A stretch of 64,000 nucleotides of DNA, taken from Lunularia cruciata (taxonomy: Eukaryota > Streptophyta > Marchantiopsida > Lunulariales > Lunulariaceae). The position numbers and the translations under genes are program-made. Below the pieces are notes generated by a model that did not search any database, was not told where the DNA came from, and worked only from the letters and a program-made list of their open reading frames with translations. Shown here one piece after another: positions 11,698-22,639 of this stretch. The first letter of the stretch is position 1. Each line of letters begins with the position of its first letter. Location: assembly GCA_948567375.1 (NCBI GenBank), contig OX419756.1, positions 29,340,333 to 29,404,332 on the forward strand, given 5' to 3'.

Positions 11698-12257
11698 TGT
11701 GAGCCGGCCTGTCTCTCACTCAGGATGAACCTCTGATGGCTATTATGGTAGCGCACCATGGACTAAGAAGGCAAGGAACCCCAACTCCATCATACTCCTC
11801 CAAGGCTAACACTCCAAGACTCAAGACATTGCTCACTAGAGAACTCAATGAGAGAGAGATAGTTGCAAATGAAAGGATGATGAGTACTTCCTCACCCCTT
11901 GTTTATATACTTGTAAAATAGTTACGTACTAAAGTTACTAATTACCGTAGTAACTCAAGTTACTAGACTAAAAGTCAAGTAAAGTCAAAAAGTAGAAAGG
12001 AATATCGATTCACATGGGTATATTCCCCTAAGCATGTGGTCTTATCTTGACCCAACCACTAAGTCAAGGATTCTTTCACATGGGCTATCCTTGGATTAAA
12101 GAAGAATCCAAAACAAAAAGGCTTGCGGGCCCAAGAGTTCTCAACTCTTTCCTTGAAGCCAAACACCTAGGAATAATACCAAGTCAACACACTAAAATCC
12201 AAAATAGTGGTGCTCATCTTTTCTACTTCCTCTAAAGTAAGGTCCGCTCTATCTTAG
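11698..12257 (-). repeat. 3' LTR remnant of A3
   Basis: It starts TGTGAGCCGGCC (the LTR end read in reverse) and matches family A up to CTATCTTAG, where it abruptly meets a plus-strand LTR. The missing part is the first 130 or so bases of the LTR in element sense. Confidence 0.85.
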
Positions 12258-12259
12258 TT

Positions 12260-12725
12260 GTGTTTGGCTTTGAGGAAAGAGTTGGGAACTCTTGGGCATG
12301 CAAGCCTTTTTGTTTTGGATTCTTCTTAAGTCCAAGGATAGCCCATGTGAAGGAATCCTTGACTTAGTGGTTGGGTCAAGATAAGACTACATGCTTAGGA
12401 GAATATGCCCATGTGAATGGATATTCCTTTCTACTTTTTGACTTTACTTGACTTTTAGTCTAGTAACTTGAGTTACTATGGTAATTAGTAACTTTGGTAC
12501 GTAACTGTTTCATAAGTATATAAACAAGGGGTGAGGAAGTACTCATCATCCTTTCATTTGCAACTATCTCTCTCTCATTGAGTTCTCTAGTGAGCAATGT
12601 CTTGACTCTTGGAGTGTTAGCCTTGGAGGAGTATGATGGAGTTGGGGTTTGCCTTCTTAGTCCATGGTGCACTACCATAATAGCTATTAGAGGTTCATCC
12701 TGAGTGAGAGACATGCCGGCTCACA
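12260..12725 (+). repeat. 5' LTR of A2, truncated at its start
   Basis: It matches family-A LTR sequence from GTGTTTGGCTTTGAGG to CCGGCTCACA. It lacks roughly the first 225 bp. Together with 11698-12257 it forms an inverted pair of LTR arms almost without spacer. Confidence 0.85.
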
Positions 12726-12729
12726 TTTT

Positions 12730-12748
12730 TGGTTCCGTTGCCGGGACC
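12730..12748 (+). other. Primer-binding site of A2, tRNA-Asp-like
   Basis: TGGTTCCGTTGCCGGGACC follows the LTR after 4 bp. It is closer to the tRNA-Asp complement than the A1 site. Confidence 0.65.
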
Positions 12749-13552
12749 TCTCTAGAAGGCAAGATAATGTTCCGCGTTCAATTCTACATTAGGTAGAAGG
12801 AGGCTATGAGAGCTCATTTGGAGAGAACATTAGGAGAGAAGAGGGCTGAACTTATGTAAGAGAACCAAGATCCATTTGTATACCCTATATTTCATTATGA
12901 TGTCTTTGAGGTGATTTTGTACATCTTGTACACATGAGAGGAATTGGAGAGATTGTGTGAGGTGGATTGCAGATTTTGGAGATTAAGGTAATTTTGGGCA
13001 AAATCTCAAGTTTGAGATCTGGACTTGAAATTTCTACACATGATAGCTTGGGTTCTCTTTCATTTAGCACACTTGAAATTATTATGAGAGCTACTATGCG
13101 CACTGGGCTAGAATTTTGAAAGTTGATAGGGTAAAGTGCTCCCGTAACTGCATCCTCTTTGGAAAATTATACAAAGTCTTCCATTTCTTCAATTTTTAGT
13201 GAATTGTCCTGAAAATTTCCAAGAAAATTCAGTGCATTGTATTCTACCTTCTGCTGCAAAAATTAGAGAGAGATCGTATTTGCATAAGGAGTTATGAGTT
13301 TTTGAAGTGAGGGGGGTGGTTTTCAGACCAAATCTGAAATATGTGTGTTGAATAGAAAGATGTCTAGGCCAAATGGCTTAATAAAAAGATTTGGAATTTT
13401 TCAAGGAGGGACGCCCTGGAGTTGTGATCAAGTGTAAAAAATTTCAAAGGACTGTCACATACTGGTTGGGAGATTTGAGTGACATTGTGAGGAAGGGTCT
13501 CATGCACTAGAGATCTCATGCATGAGGAGTTTGAGAGCAACAAAAAGCATAT

Positions 13553-14053
13553 TTGAGTGTTAAGATCCATCTTGGGAACATGGAGGGTCATCAAGAGTGG
13601 AAATTGAGATTATGCAAGATTCCCCAAGGGTTTGAGGTGATTGTAGGGGTGGATTTGAGGAAAAAAGAGTTTACAATAGAATTTGAAGAGAGTGTTGAGA
13701 GGATCCAAAAACCTACTCCACTTGGAGGAAAGAGTGAGTCTAAGTGCTTTCTATGTGGAGAGAAGGGACATAAGGCAAGTTCATGTCCATTGACCTTTGA
13801 GAGCAAGAGATTGAGGGAAAGGAGAGGCTTACTTGACTTGGGTTTGCATGTTGGACCTTCTTCACCAAGATTAGGAGAGAGAAGATCTAAGACCAAGGAG
13901 TTGTGTGAGGTTTGTGGAGTGGAAGGACTTTCAAAAGGACATGAGTGTAGTAGAGTTAAAGCATTTTTGGAGACTTTGGTGAAGGATCTTGGAGAGAGTC
14001 TTAGTACAGCTATAGAAATTCTACCACCTTCATCAGCTAGTTCTCAAGATTAG
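13553..14053 (+). CDS. Pre-gag zinc-knuckle ORF of family A (166 codons)
   Basis: An open frame lies in the leader, between the primer site and gag of A2. The product has a CX2CX4HX4C knuckle CFLCGEKGHKASSC near residues 65-80, and a second Cys/His set beginning CEVCGVEGLSKGHEC near residues 117-131. The basic stretch RLRERRGLL lies between them. The N-terminal part has a short beta-like segment (FEVIVGVDLRKKEF). It is conserved, with damage, in A1 and A3. A4 has lost it. Gag of the same element has its own knuckle, so this one is additional. It might be a nucleic-acid-binding accessory protein or a captured fragment of a host or LINE-type zinc-knuckle gene; I cannot tell which. Whether it is translated is unknown. 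Confidence 0.55.
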   Translation: MSVKIHLGNMEGHQEWKLRLCKIPQGFEVIVGVDLRKKEFTIEFEESVERIQKPTPLGGKSESKCFLCGEKGHKASSCPLTFESKRLRERRGLLDLGLHVGPSSPRLGERRSKTKELCEVCGVEGLSKGHECSRVKAFLETLVKDLGESLSTAIEILPPSSASSQD

Positions 14054-14282
14054 TGATGGAGATAATCTTTCAACTTATGGATAAACTATCCATGAGAGTT
14101 AGATTAATATGCACTCTAGGATTTGATGTTGCTATAGAAATCTTGGAGCAACCTGAACCTTTTGTGTTCCCTAGAGTGGATTATTCTCAGATGGTGTTAG
14201 TCATGTATATACTCTATTAGTAATAGAGTGAGAGAAAAGAAAAGAAAAGAATTGAGAGAAAGAAAGATAGTGAGAGGTTAAG

Positions 14283-17200
14283 ATGGGGAAACTTCTAGTT
14301 TTCTTTGGCAAGGATGGAGAAGATGTGGAGGCTTTTGTGAGAGACTTCAAGAGAGCTTGCATAGGAAACAATGAGAGGAGGAAGAATGAGTGGGCCTCAT
14401 TATTACCAGATTTCTTTGAGGATGCAGCACTTACATGGTATGAGTTAGAATACCAAAAGAGAGAGAAGAGAGATGAGGAAGAGGAGTTCTAGGAGACTTT
14501 GACTTCAACACTCATTGAGAAATTTCTTCCTGATGAGAGTTATGAGAGATTGATGAGTGAGGTTACATTTCTCAAGCAAGGAGAAGTAGAGAAAGTGAGA
14601 GTCTATGTGGAAAGAGTGGAAAAGTTAGAGTCCAGATTTTGCATAGTGTTGAGGAAGGGTGGGGATGATGTGGAGACAATGATTGGCATAGGGACCATGC
14701 TCACCAAGAATTTTGTGGGAAGGTTGAGACTACAAATTAGAAGCAAGGTGAGATATGAGAAACCTTCTTCCAAGGTTGAAGCTATCAAGATCGCAATTTG
14801 TATGGAGGAGAGTTTGGAAAGGGATGAGAGTGATTTGGTGGTGAAAGAGGTTTTGCATCCTCCTCAAGGCTACAAGTATGGTGGAACTTCTGATACTTTG
14901 GTGGCAAGGGTTGCATCACAAGTAGTGGTTGCTCTAGTTCTTGCACCTCCACCAAAAGATCCACTTCAAACCATCACAAAATAACTTGCGGATCTCAAGA
15001 TCAATGTGGTGCAACTATGGGAGAAGAGAGAGGTGGATCAGAATGTAAGGAGAGGGCCTAGGAGTTATGGAAACTATTCATATAGAGGAGGCCAACCAGC
15101 CAACAATTTTAATGATAGAAATTGTTTTGGTTGTGGAGGAAGAGGCCATATCCAAAGGAATTGCCCAAATTCCACTTACCATGGAAGAACGGGTTATGAG
15201 GGAGCCAATAGAGGGAAAGAGGAAGGTAGTGAAACCCAAGTGGCTCCTAATCCCAACAAAGGTAAGGGGATAGCATCCATAGATGTGGTTGAGAGCAAGT
15301 ATGAGAAGGGAGAGTGCTCAAACTCCAAGGGTCTTAATTTGGAGCTTTTGGCACAAGAGAAGAAGAGAGCTTGTTTTGCAGAGGATGTTCACTCTTCTCA
15401 AGGATTCACTCCAAGCAAGGATACTCCTATGTCTACTAGGAGCACTCACACCTCAAAACCATCAACAACAAAGACTCCAAGGAAGAAGTTGGGGATGGAG
15501 GACTTCTTGATCTCAAAGCAACAATGGAACAACAATGTGTTGGAGGATGTTGGTAGTCACAAGGCTAACATCATAGTGGGCCAATTAATTGCTTTGAACC
15601 CTACCTTGAGAAAGGAGCTTAGAGGTGGTTTGAGTTCTACAAGGAGCAAGAAGAAGAAGAAGAAGAAGGCAAAAGCTCCAATATCAGTGGAGGTGGTGGA
15701 TGCCAAGCCAGCACCATGGGAGGCTTGTGAATATGCCTCCAAGATTGATGTGAGAGTGAATGGTCACAACATCAAGGATGCATTGGTTGATGGAGGATCA
15801 ACAATGAATGCCATGTCAGAAAAGTTGATGAAAAAGTTGGGTATGATACCCTCAAGACCTTCAACATTTGTGGTGAGCATGGCAAACAAGCAACAAGTTC
15901 GACCAGTAAGGATGATGGATAAAGTGGTAGTTTTAGTTATGGGAGTTCAAAATCTCATGACTTTCCAAGTCTTGAAGGATTCAAGCTATGACTTACTTCT
16001 TGGGAGGCAATGGTTGAGAGCAGCACGCACAACTGATTGATGGCACAAAGGGTACTTGAGGATTGGGCTATCAAACCATAGAGTCATAGTTCCTATGACT
16101 AACACCACCAACACTTCACATTCAAATACACCATCTTCTGATTATTGGGGATCAGATTTTGAAGAAGGAGCTTCAGGTGTGGACACAAGCATGGAAGAAG
16201 AGAGTTCCATGGAGGAGGATGAATCTGAATCTGATTCAGATGTGTATCCCTTGTGTGCTATGGATTTTGCACCTAAGCCAGAGGTTTTGAAGGACCCAGA
16301 TAAATCACCATTGACACTTGAGGAGGTAGAAGAAGGTTATCTACCCTCAAGTATGGCCCAAATGTTACCAAGGAGGAGAAGGTGAGATTTGAGGAGATTT
16401 TCTGCAAGTTCTTCCATGTGTTTGCTTTTAGTTACAAGGATTTGAAGGAAGTCACCTTGGAGGAGCACAAGATAGAGGTGGAGTCACATGCAAGACCAAT
16501 CCGCCAAAAACAACGTCGCATTAGCTCACCAATATCTTTGGTTGTGAAGGAGGAGATTGATAAGCTCAAGGAGGCCGGATTTATCTTTGAGGTAGAGAAT
16601 TCAAAATGGGTGTCTCCAATTGTCATTGTGAAGAAAAAGAATGGCAAGCTTCGGGTATGTGTGGATTACAAGAAGCTCAATGCTATTACCAAGAAGGACT
16701 ACTACCCATTTCCATTCATTGATGAGATCCTGGAGGAGGTTGCAGGTCATGAGAGGTACAATTTTGGAGATGGTTATAGTGGATATAACCAAATCAAGAT
16801 TGCACCAGAGCATCAACAACTCACCACATTCACCACACCTTGGGGAACTTACGCTTTCAGGGTCATACCTTTTGGGCTTTGCAATGCTCTAGCCACATTC
16901 CAATGGTTCATGAACAAGGTATTTGAACCTTTCATTGGGAAATTTGTGAGAGACTTCATTGATGACTTTTGTGTCTATGGAAGCAAGGAGGAGCACTTTG
17001 AGCACCTAATCAAAGTCTTGCAACGCTTGGATGAGGCAAATGCATCACTCAACCTAAAGAAGTGCATTTTTGGATGTGAAGAAGGTCTACTTTTAGGGCA
17101 CATCATCTCCAAGGATGGAATATCAGTTGATCCTAAGAAGGTGAAGAAAATCTCAAACCTTCCATTCCCTTCAAGCTTGACAAAGTTCTGCCAATTCTTG

Positions 17201-19108
17201 GGGATGGTTGGATACTATAGGAGGTTCATCTTCTCATTTCCCAACAAGGCTTATGCATTGACAATCTACATGAAGAAGGGTGTAGATTACATGGTGATTT
17301 TGGAGGACAAGGAGGCTCTCAAAGCTTTTGAGGAGCTCAAGCAAGCCCTTGTTGTAGCTCCAATTCTTGCTAAACTTGATTGGAGTAAGCCTTTCATCCT
17401 CTACACTGATGCTCCTAATGTAGCTATAGGATGCACTTTTAGTCAATTAGACCAAGATGGGCATGATCATCCAATAGCTTATGCTAGTAGGCAGATAGTT
17501 TCAGTAGAGAAGAACTACTCTATCATGGAGAGAGAAGGGTTGGCAGTGATCTTTGGTCTCAAGAAGTTTAGACACCACTTGATTGGAAGGAAAGCCACCA
17601 TTGTCACGGATCACAAGGCTTTGAAGTACATCTTCAAAAAGCCTAATGTTGAAGGGAGACTAGCAAGGGAGATGATACTCTTGTCTGAGTATGACTACAT
17701 TGAGGATAGGCCAGGAAAGAAACATGCAAATGCTGATTTGTTATATAGAGCCTATGATCATGATGGAGATGACCCAGTGGATGATTCCTTCCCGGATGAG
17801 GAGCTCATGACAATCTCAGTCACTCAAGAGGTATCAATGGAGTACAAGGAGATTGTGGATTTTGTGACAAGAGGTAACTATCCAGAAGAGATGCATGCTA
17901 GGAAGAGGAAGGCCCTTGCAGCAAGATCTAGACCTTACACAATGGTGGAGGATATTCTTTTTCACTAAGGAGCAGATGGTCTACTTTGAAGAGCAATGGG
18001 TAAAGAAGAGTCTATCCTACTCATAAAGGAGTTTCATGAAGGTTTAGTATGTGGAGGACACTTTGCAGAAAAGGTGACTACTTTCAAGATTCAAGATGCA
18101 AGTTACCATTGGAGAGGGATTTTCAAGGATTGTCTTGATTTTTACAAAACTTGTCATGTTTTTCAAGCTTTTGCTAGAAATTTTACATCCACTCCACCAC
18201 TTAGATCAATTCCATTGCAAGGACCTTTTGAGAAGTGGGGAATTGATTTTGTAGGTCCTCTCAATAGAACCCCAAGGAACAATTGGTACATTTTGGTAGT
18301 TACTAATTACCTTACCAAGTGGGTTGAGGCTAGACCATTGAGGGACAAGAATGAAGATGAAGTGGGTAGATTTCTTTATGAACGCATTATCACTAGGTTT
18401 GGATGCCCTTTGGAGTTGGTTTTTGATAGAGGAGGAGACTTTACATGAAGCATTACTACAGCCATGCTACGACATTTCTCTATCACACATAGAGTAACTA
18501 CATCCTATAAGCCAAATTCCAATGGCTTGGCAGAGAGAACCTATCAGACCTTGTGCATGATGTTGGCCAAAGATGCAAAAATGGAGGGAGCTAAACATCA
18601 TTGGGACAAGAAGATTCATGCAGTTTTGTGGGAGTATAGCACAACCATGAAGACTTTCACCGGATATTCTCCATTTCAATTGGTGTATGGTATTGAGTCT
18701 ACCTTACCTATTCACTTTGATCTTCCTACCTTCCAAAGCATTCATAGGAGATTGAAGAAAGCACAAGGAGGTGATGCAGAGGAGTCAAGGAAGGATCAAC
18801 TCATGGAGTTGGAAGAGCCAAGAGCAGTTGCTATGGTCAAGTGGAGCAAGCCCAAAGGAAGCAAAAGGAGAGCTATGACAAAGAGGCAAGGCAAGAAGAA
18901 GGTGGAGAATTTCAAAGAAGGTGATTGGGTAATGTTGTTTGATTCCATTTGATTCAAGAGAGTGCAAAAGAAGTTTTTGCCTAAGTACTTTGGACCTTTC
19001 ATAGTGGAGAAGGTGTGGGGCAATTACACCTATGATCTCAGGGAGTTGGGAAGAAGACACTTTGATAGGATTTACCATGATAAGTTGAAGATGCACCATA
19101 AAAGGTAG
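14283..19108 (+). pseudogene. A2 gag-pol, decayed
   Basis: ATG 14283 starts Gag (MGKLLVFFGKDGED). Domains: Gag; CCHC knuckle CFGCGGRGHIQRNC near 15124-15165; aspartic protease with LVDGGSTMN near 15785; RT with FIDDFCVYG near 16960; RNase H near 17390-17750; integrase with zinc finger and core (GIDFVGP near 18242, LAERTYQT near 18530); GPF C-terminus to the TAG at 19106. Breaks: stops near 14490, 14982, 16038, 17966, 18446 and 18950, and a frameshift near 16340. In the second half of integrase a lost base is compensated by an extra base about 50 bp later, and A1 has that extra base too. In the last integrase segment, the Gly-Glu of the GGEF motif reads GGDF. Confidence 0.85.
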
Positions 19109-19156
19109 AGAGACCTTCACTTTGAGGACAAAGTGAAAACTTAGTCCGGGGGTAAA

Positions 19157-19848
19157 TGTAACACCCATTTGTGCATGTGTGTGGTATTGTGATATTTAGC
19201 TTGGTATACAAGTACTTAAGAGATATTATTTATATAGAGATAAAGGATGGTTCTATATTAGTCATGGTTAGCTAAAGTTAGTCATTGCTAAGATATAGGG
19301 GACCTCACTTTAGAGGAAGTAGAAAAGATGAGCACCACTATTTTGGATTTTAGTGTGTTGACTTGGTATTGTTCCTAGCTGTTTGGCTTTGAGGAAAGAG
19401 TTGAGAACTCTTGGGCCCGCAAGCCTTTTTGTTTTGGATTCTTCTTTAGTCCAAGGATAGCCCATGTGAAGGAATCCTTGACTTAGTGGTTGGGTCAAGA
19501 TAAGACCACATGCTTAGGGGAATATACTCATGTGAATGGATATTCCTTTCTACTTTTTGACTTTACTTGACTTTTAGTCTAGTAAGTTGAGTTACTATGA
19601 TAATTAGTAACTTTGGTACCTTACTATTTCACAAGTATATAAACAAGGGGTGAGAAGGTACTCATCATCCTTTCATTTGCAACTATCTCTCTCTCATTGA
19701 GTTCTCTAGTGAGCAATGTCTTGAGTCTTGGAGTGTTAGCCTTGGAGGAGTATGATGGAGTTGGGGGTTCCTTGCCTTCTTAGTCCATGGTGCGCTACCA
19801 TAATAGCCATCAGAGGTTCATCCAGAGTGAGAGACAGGCCGGCTCACA
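19157..19848 (+). repeat. 3' LTR of A2
   Basis: A complete 692-bp LTR from TGTAACACCC to CCGGCTCACA, preceded by the polypurine-like CCGGGGGTAAA. It retains TATATAAA near 19636-19643. Confidence 0.9.
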
Positions 19849-20335
19849 GTACTAAGACTCTCTCCAAGATCCTTCACCAAATTCTCCAAAAGTGATTTTA
19901 CTCCACTACACTCATGTCCTTTTGGAAGTCCTTCCACAAACCTCACACAACTCCTTGGTCTTAGATCTTCTCCCTCCCAATCTTGGTGAAGAAGGTCCAA
20001 CATGCAAACCCAAGTCAAGTAAGCCTTTCCTTTCCCTCAATCTCTTGCTCTCAAAGGTCAATGGACATGAACTTGCCTTATATCCCTTCTCTCCACACAG
20101 AAAGCACTTAGACTCACTCTTTCCTCCAAGTGGTGTAGGTTTTTGGATCCTCTCAACACTCTCTTCAAATTCTATTGTTAACTCTCTTTTCCTCAAATCC
20201 ACCCCTACAATCACCTCAAACCCTTGGGGAACCTTGCATAATCTCAATTTACACTCTTGATGACCCTCCATGTTCCCAAGATAAATTGAAACACTCAAAC
20301 ATGTTTTTTGTTGATCTCAAACTCCTCATGCATGA
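19849..20335 (-). pseudogene. A3 leader remnant with the pre-gag zinc-knuckle ORF
   Basis: On the minus strand this matches A2 13500-14010. The ORF (20298 down to 19912, 128 codons) keeps the knuckle as CFLCGEKGYKASSC; the conserved His is changed to Tyr, so the knuckle is probably non-functional. The C-terminal part is frameshifted. It is cut by A2 at 19848 and by B at 20336. Confidence 0.75.
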
Positions 20336-20404
20336 TGTAACAATATGGAGTTTAGCGATGAAGTCAGTTAGGCTCGCGAAGTAGCACATAAGACAAATTA
20401 GCCT

Positions 20405-20609
20405 AGAATATTCTAGAAGTATCTAGGAAGCTTCTTGGGAAGCTTCCCGGTTAGCTTAGCTTGCACCTTAAGTAAGTAGCTTCTAGAAGCTTCCAACTAG
20501 CTTAGCTTGCACGCTAAGTAGGAGGCTTCTAGAAGGAAGCTTCTTAAGAAGCTTCCTAGTTAACTTGGTTTGCACTCTAAGAAAGCGGCTTGAAGAAGCT
20601 TCTTGAGAA
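20405..20609 (+). promoter_or_regulatory. Heat-shock-element array in the 5' LTR of B
   Basis: The plant heat-shock-factor site is alternating nGAAn/nTTCn units. Perfect three-unit matches are AGAATATTCTAGAAG at 20405-20419 and CTTCTAGAAGCTTCC at 20480-20494. Clusters of the same units follow at 20527-20555 and 20592-20609 (some with a changed gap or one imperfect unit). All lie 30-230 bp upstream of the TATA box. Binding is inferred from the motif, not shown. Confidence 0.7.
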
Positions 20610-20635
20610 GCTTATCAAGGGCCTTGTATGCTACC

Positions 20636-20643
20636 TATAAATA
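20636..20643 (+). promoter_or_regulatory. TATA box of the B 5' LTR
   Basis: TATAAATA lies just downstream of the heat-shock-element array. In the 3' LTR the first base is changed (CATAAATA), so that promoter is weaker on paper. Confidence 0.7.
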
Positions 20644-20748
20644 CCAAAGCCAAAGCTCATGCTAGGCATTTGGAGTTTTCCCTCATTCAAGTGTCCCAAT
20701 GTGAGTTTTCATTCTCCTATTTCTCTCCTCGGTTTTGGTCTTTTACAT

Positions 20749-20760
20749 TGGTATCAGAGC
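20749..20760 (+). other. Primer-binding site of B, initiator tRNA-Met
   Basis: TGGTATCAGAGC, the canonical plant site complementary to the 3' end of initiator tRNA-Met, begins 2 bp after the LTR. Confidence 0.9.
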
Positions 20761-21018
20761 AGGAATGAGATGGATGGAATTTATGGACCACCAAATCCAC
20801 TTCTGCCAAACCATTGGGACTTTCATGTCCAGATATTACCAAAGCATCGTTTCACACAATTCATCACCTCACGCTTTGGGCAAGATTTTCTACATATGAT
20901 CATCGTGTCAAAGGAACCCTTGATACTTCCAGTTGTAACTTATGGAGAATGGTGGACGTGTTGTATCTATGTGTTAATCAAATAGATAAATTGAGGGTAG
21001 TAGAATAGAGTAGTAGTG

Positions 21019-21928
21019 ATGACGGCAATAGCGGATGTTATCCTTGCAATGCAACAACAAATTGAGCATCTTACTCAATTGTTGGATGAACAAGACCAGC
21101 AACGACAAGAACAGATAGACAAAGCGCCAGCTCGAGATGGAGAAGATCGCATTTGATTTCCAAAACCCAAGGTGTTTGAAGGCAATAATCTTCCAAGCAC
21201 AATGGAGAATTTTTTGTTTGACTTTGAACGTTACTTTGAAGCCACCAATCTTCAAGACAAGCGGAAAAAAATTCTCTTGGCTTCTAGCCAGTTGGATGGC
21301 GTGGCAAAACTTTGGTAGCGATTTCGAGTAGAAAGAGCTGAACGACAAATTGTTACACCGATTTTGACATGGGCAGAATTCAAGGATGCAATACTTAGTC
21401 GATTTCAGACTATAAATGCCACCCAAGCTGCACGAGATAAATTGGTGGAGTTGAGGTAGATTGGTTCAGTGAGAAGCTATATCATACAATTTCAGAATAT
21501 CATCAGGCAAATTCTACTTATCCAAGAAGGTGAAGTTTTGGATCGATTTGTGCGAGGATTGAAGTCACGAACCAGATTGGAGGTGACCATGCAAGAGCCA
21601 CAGAACGTAGAAGAAGCCATGCAATTGGCTGAGTGATTTGATTCCTTAGTTGCGACAACTTGGTCTTGACCTTGACCTACACAAAACCTACCAGTACCAC
21701 GAGTGGAAGAACCGGTACCAATGGAGATTGATACCATCCAACGAAGACCACTTGGCACAGCAAATAGAGAAAGATTACAACAAAATGGAGGTTGCTTTTA
21801 TTGTCGCCAAGTTAGATATCGCATTGCTGAATGTCCACTTAGGAATGGGTGACCTCGACAAGTTGCCCAGATGGAGTTTGTGGAACAAAATGATCAAGAA
21901 AACGAAGAATCCCAATAGGAGATTTTGA
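21019..21928 (+). pseudogene. B gag, decayed
   Basis: The frame from ATG 21019 encodes a chromovirus-type Gag with a typical core (WAEFKDAILSRF, FVRGLKSRTRLEV) and a degraded zinc knuckle CFYCRQVRYRIAEC, in which Gly and His positions are altered. At least seven stops interrupt it, most explained by C-to-T or G-to-A changes at CGA, CAG or TGG codons. Confidence 0.8.
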
Positions 21929-21959
21929 GCCACCTACTAGGAGCTTGATTAGTTCCAAT

Positions 21960-22336
21960 GGGATTGAAGGCTCGACCTATGCAAGTTTGCTTCACTTGCA
22001 AGGTCAATATCTAATCGGGGTGGTAGGATTTTGGTTGATTTTGGAAGTTTTGAGAATTGCATATCTATGCAAGTAGCAAAGGAATTGGGTATTCCTATCA
22101 AGCCAGTGATTGGAAGTAGTTTGATGATGGCGGATGGTAGAAAAGGCTCTGCATTCCGCACCTCCCATCCTATTACCTTCAAAATTGGGAAGGAGTATTT
22201 GGAGTGTATGAGGTTTGTAGTGGCACCTCTACACTATGATATCATTCTGGGTCTACCTTGGCTTGAACATCATAAGGTTCAATTTGATTGGACCCGACGT
22301 CAAATTCAAGTACAACACCAAGGTAGGAATTTCTGA
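21960..22336 (+). pseudogene. B aspartic protease region, decayed
   Basis: It contains ILVDFGSFENCIS, where the catalytic D-S-G has become D-F-G, and the flap-side ILGLPWLEHH typical of gypsy proteases. It lies between Gag and RT as in other Ty3/gypsy elements. A CCAAG-AAG type duplication follows at 22380-22560, where a 60-bp unit (AAGTTTGTTGAGAAGGTAGC and variants) is repeated about three times. Confidence 0.7.
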
Positions 22337-22639
22337 TTAGGTTGTCTGGCACCTCTGAGTAAGACACCTAAGAATAGTCAGTCCCAAGATGGGAAGTTTG
22401 TTGAGAAGGTAGCCATAGAGCAAATTTGGAAGGGAGATGAGTACCAAGATGGGAAGTTTGCCAAGAAGGCAACCATGGAGCAAGCTTGGAAGAGAGATGA
22501 GTCCTTAGAAGAGAAGTTTGTTAATGAAGCAGCCATAGAGCAAGCTTTGGAGGAAGATAAGGCTATATTTGTGGTGTGGATCAAACCGATTGCACAAGAA
22601 CAATCTGAGGAGGGCCAGGTGCCGCATCAAGCAACGGTT

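Larger units (their letters stand above)
12260..19848 (+). mobile_element. Element A2, family-A retrotransposon (plus)
   Basis: It has a 5'-truncated 5' LTR (12260-12725), a primer site at 12730-12748, a leader with the zinc-knuckle ORF, gag-pol (14283-19108) and a full 3' LTR (19157-19848). On the right it abuts A3 leader sequence starting GTACTAAGACTC, so it was inserted in A3. The left duplication cannot be read because that LTR is fused head-to-head with the A3 LTR. Confidence 0.8.
20336..20747 (+). repeat. 5' LTR of B
   Basis: A 412-bp LTR from TGTAACAATATGG to CTTTTACA, with a heat-shock-element array and a TATA box in U3. Confidence 0.95.

Noticed and set aside
11499..11759. Heptad-repeat protein on the minus strand
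   Set aside because: The frame follows from a 21-bp tandem repeat and runs into an LTR; no sign of a gene.
12047..12235. Repeated 62-codon frame starting MTQPLSQGF, also at 27114, 32123 and 37690
   Set aside because: It lies wholly within the family-A LTR and is read in antisense to the element. The LTR is a promoter region; repetition reflects LTR copies, not a gene.
20405..20609. Short palindromes (AAGCTTCTAGAAGCTT) as a CRISPR array or DNA-transposon ends
   Set aside because: No spacer regularity, and they lie inside a defined LTR; the heat-shock-element reading explains the 5-bp phasing.
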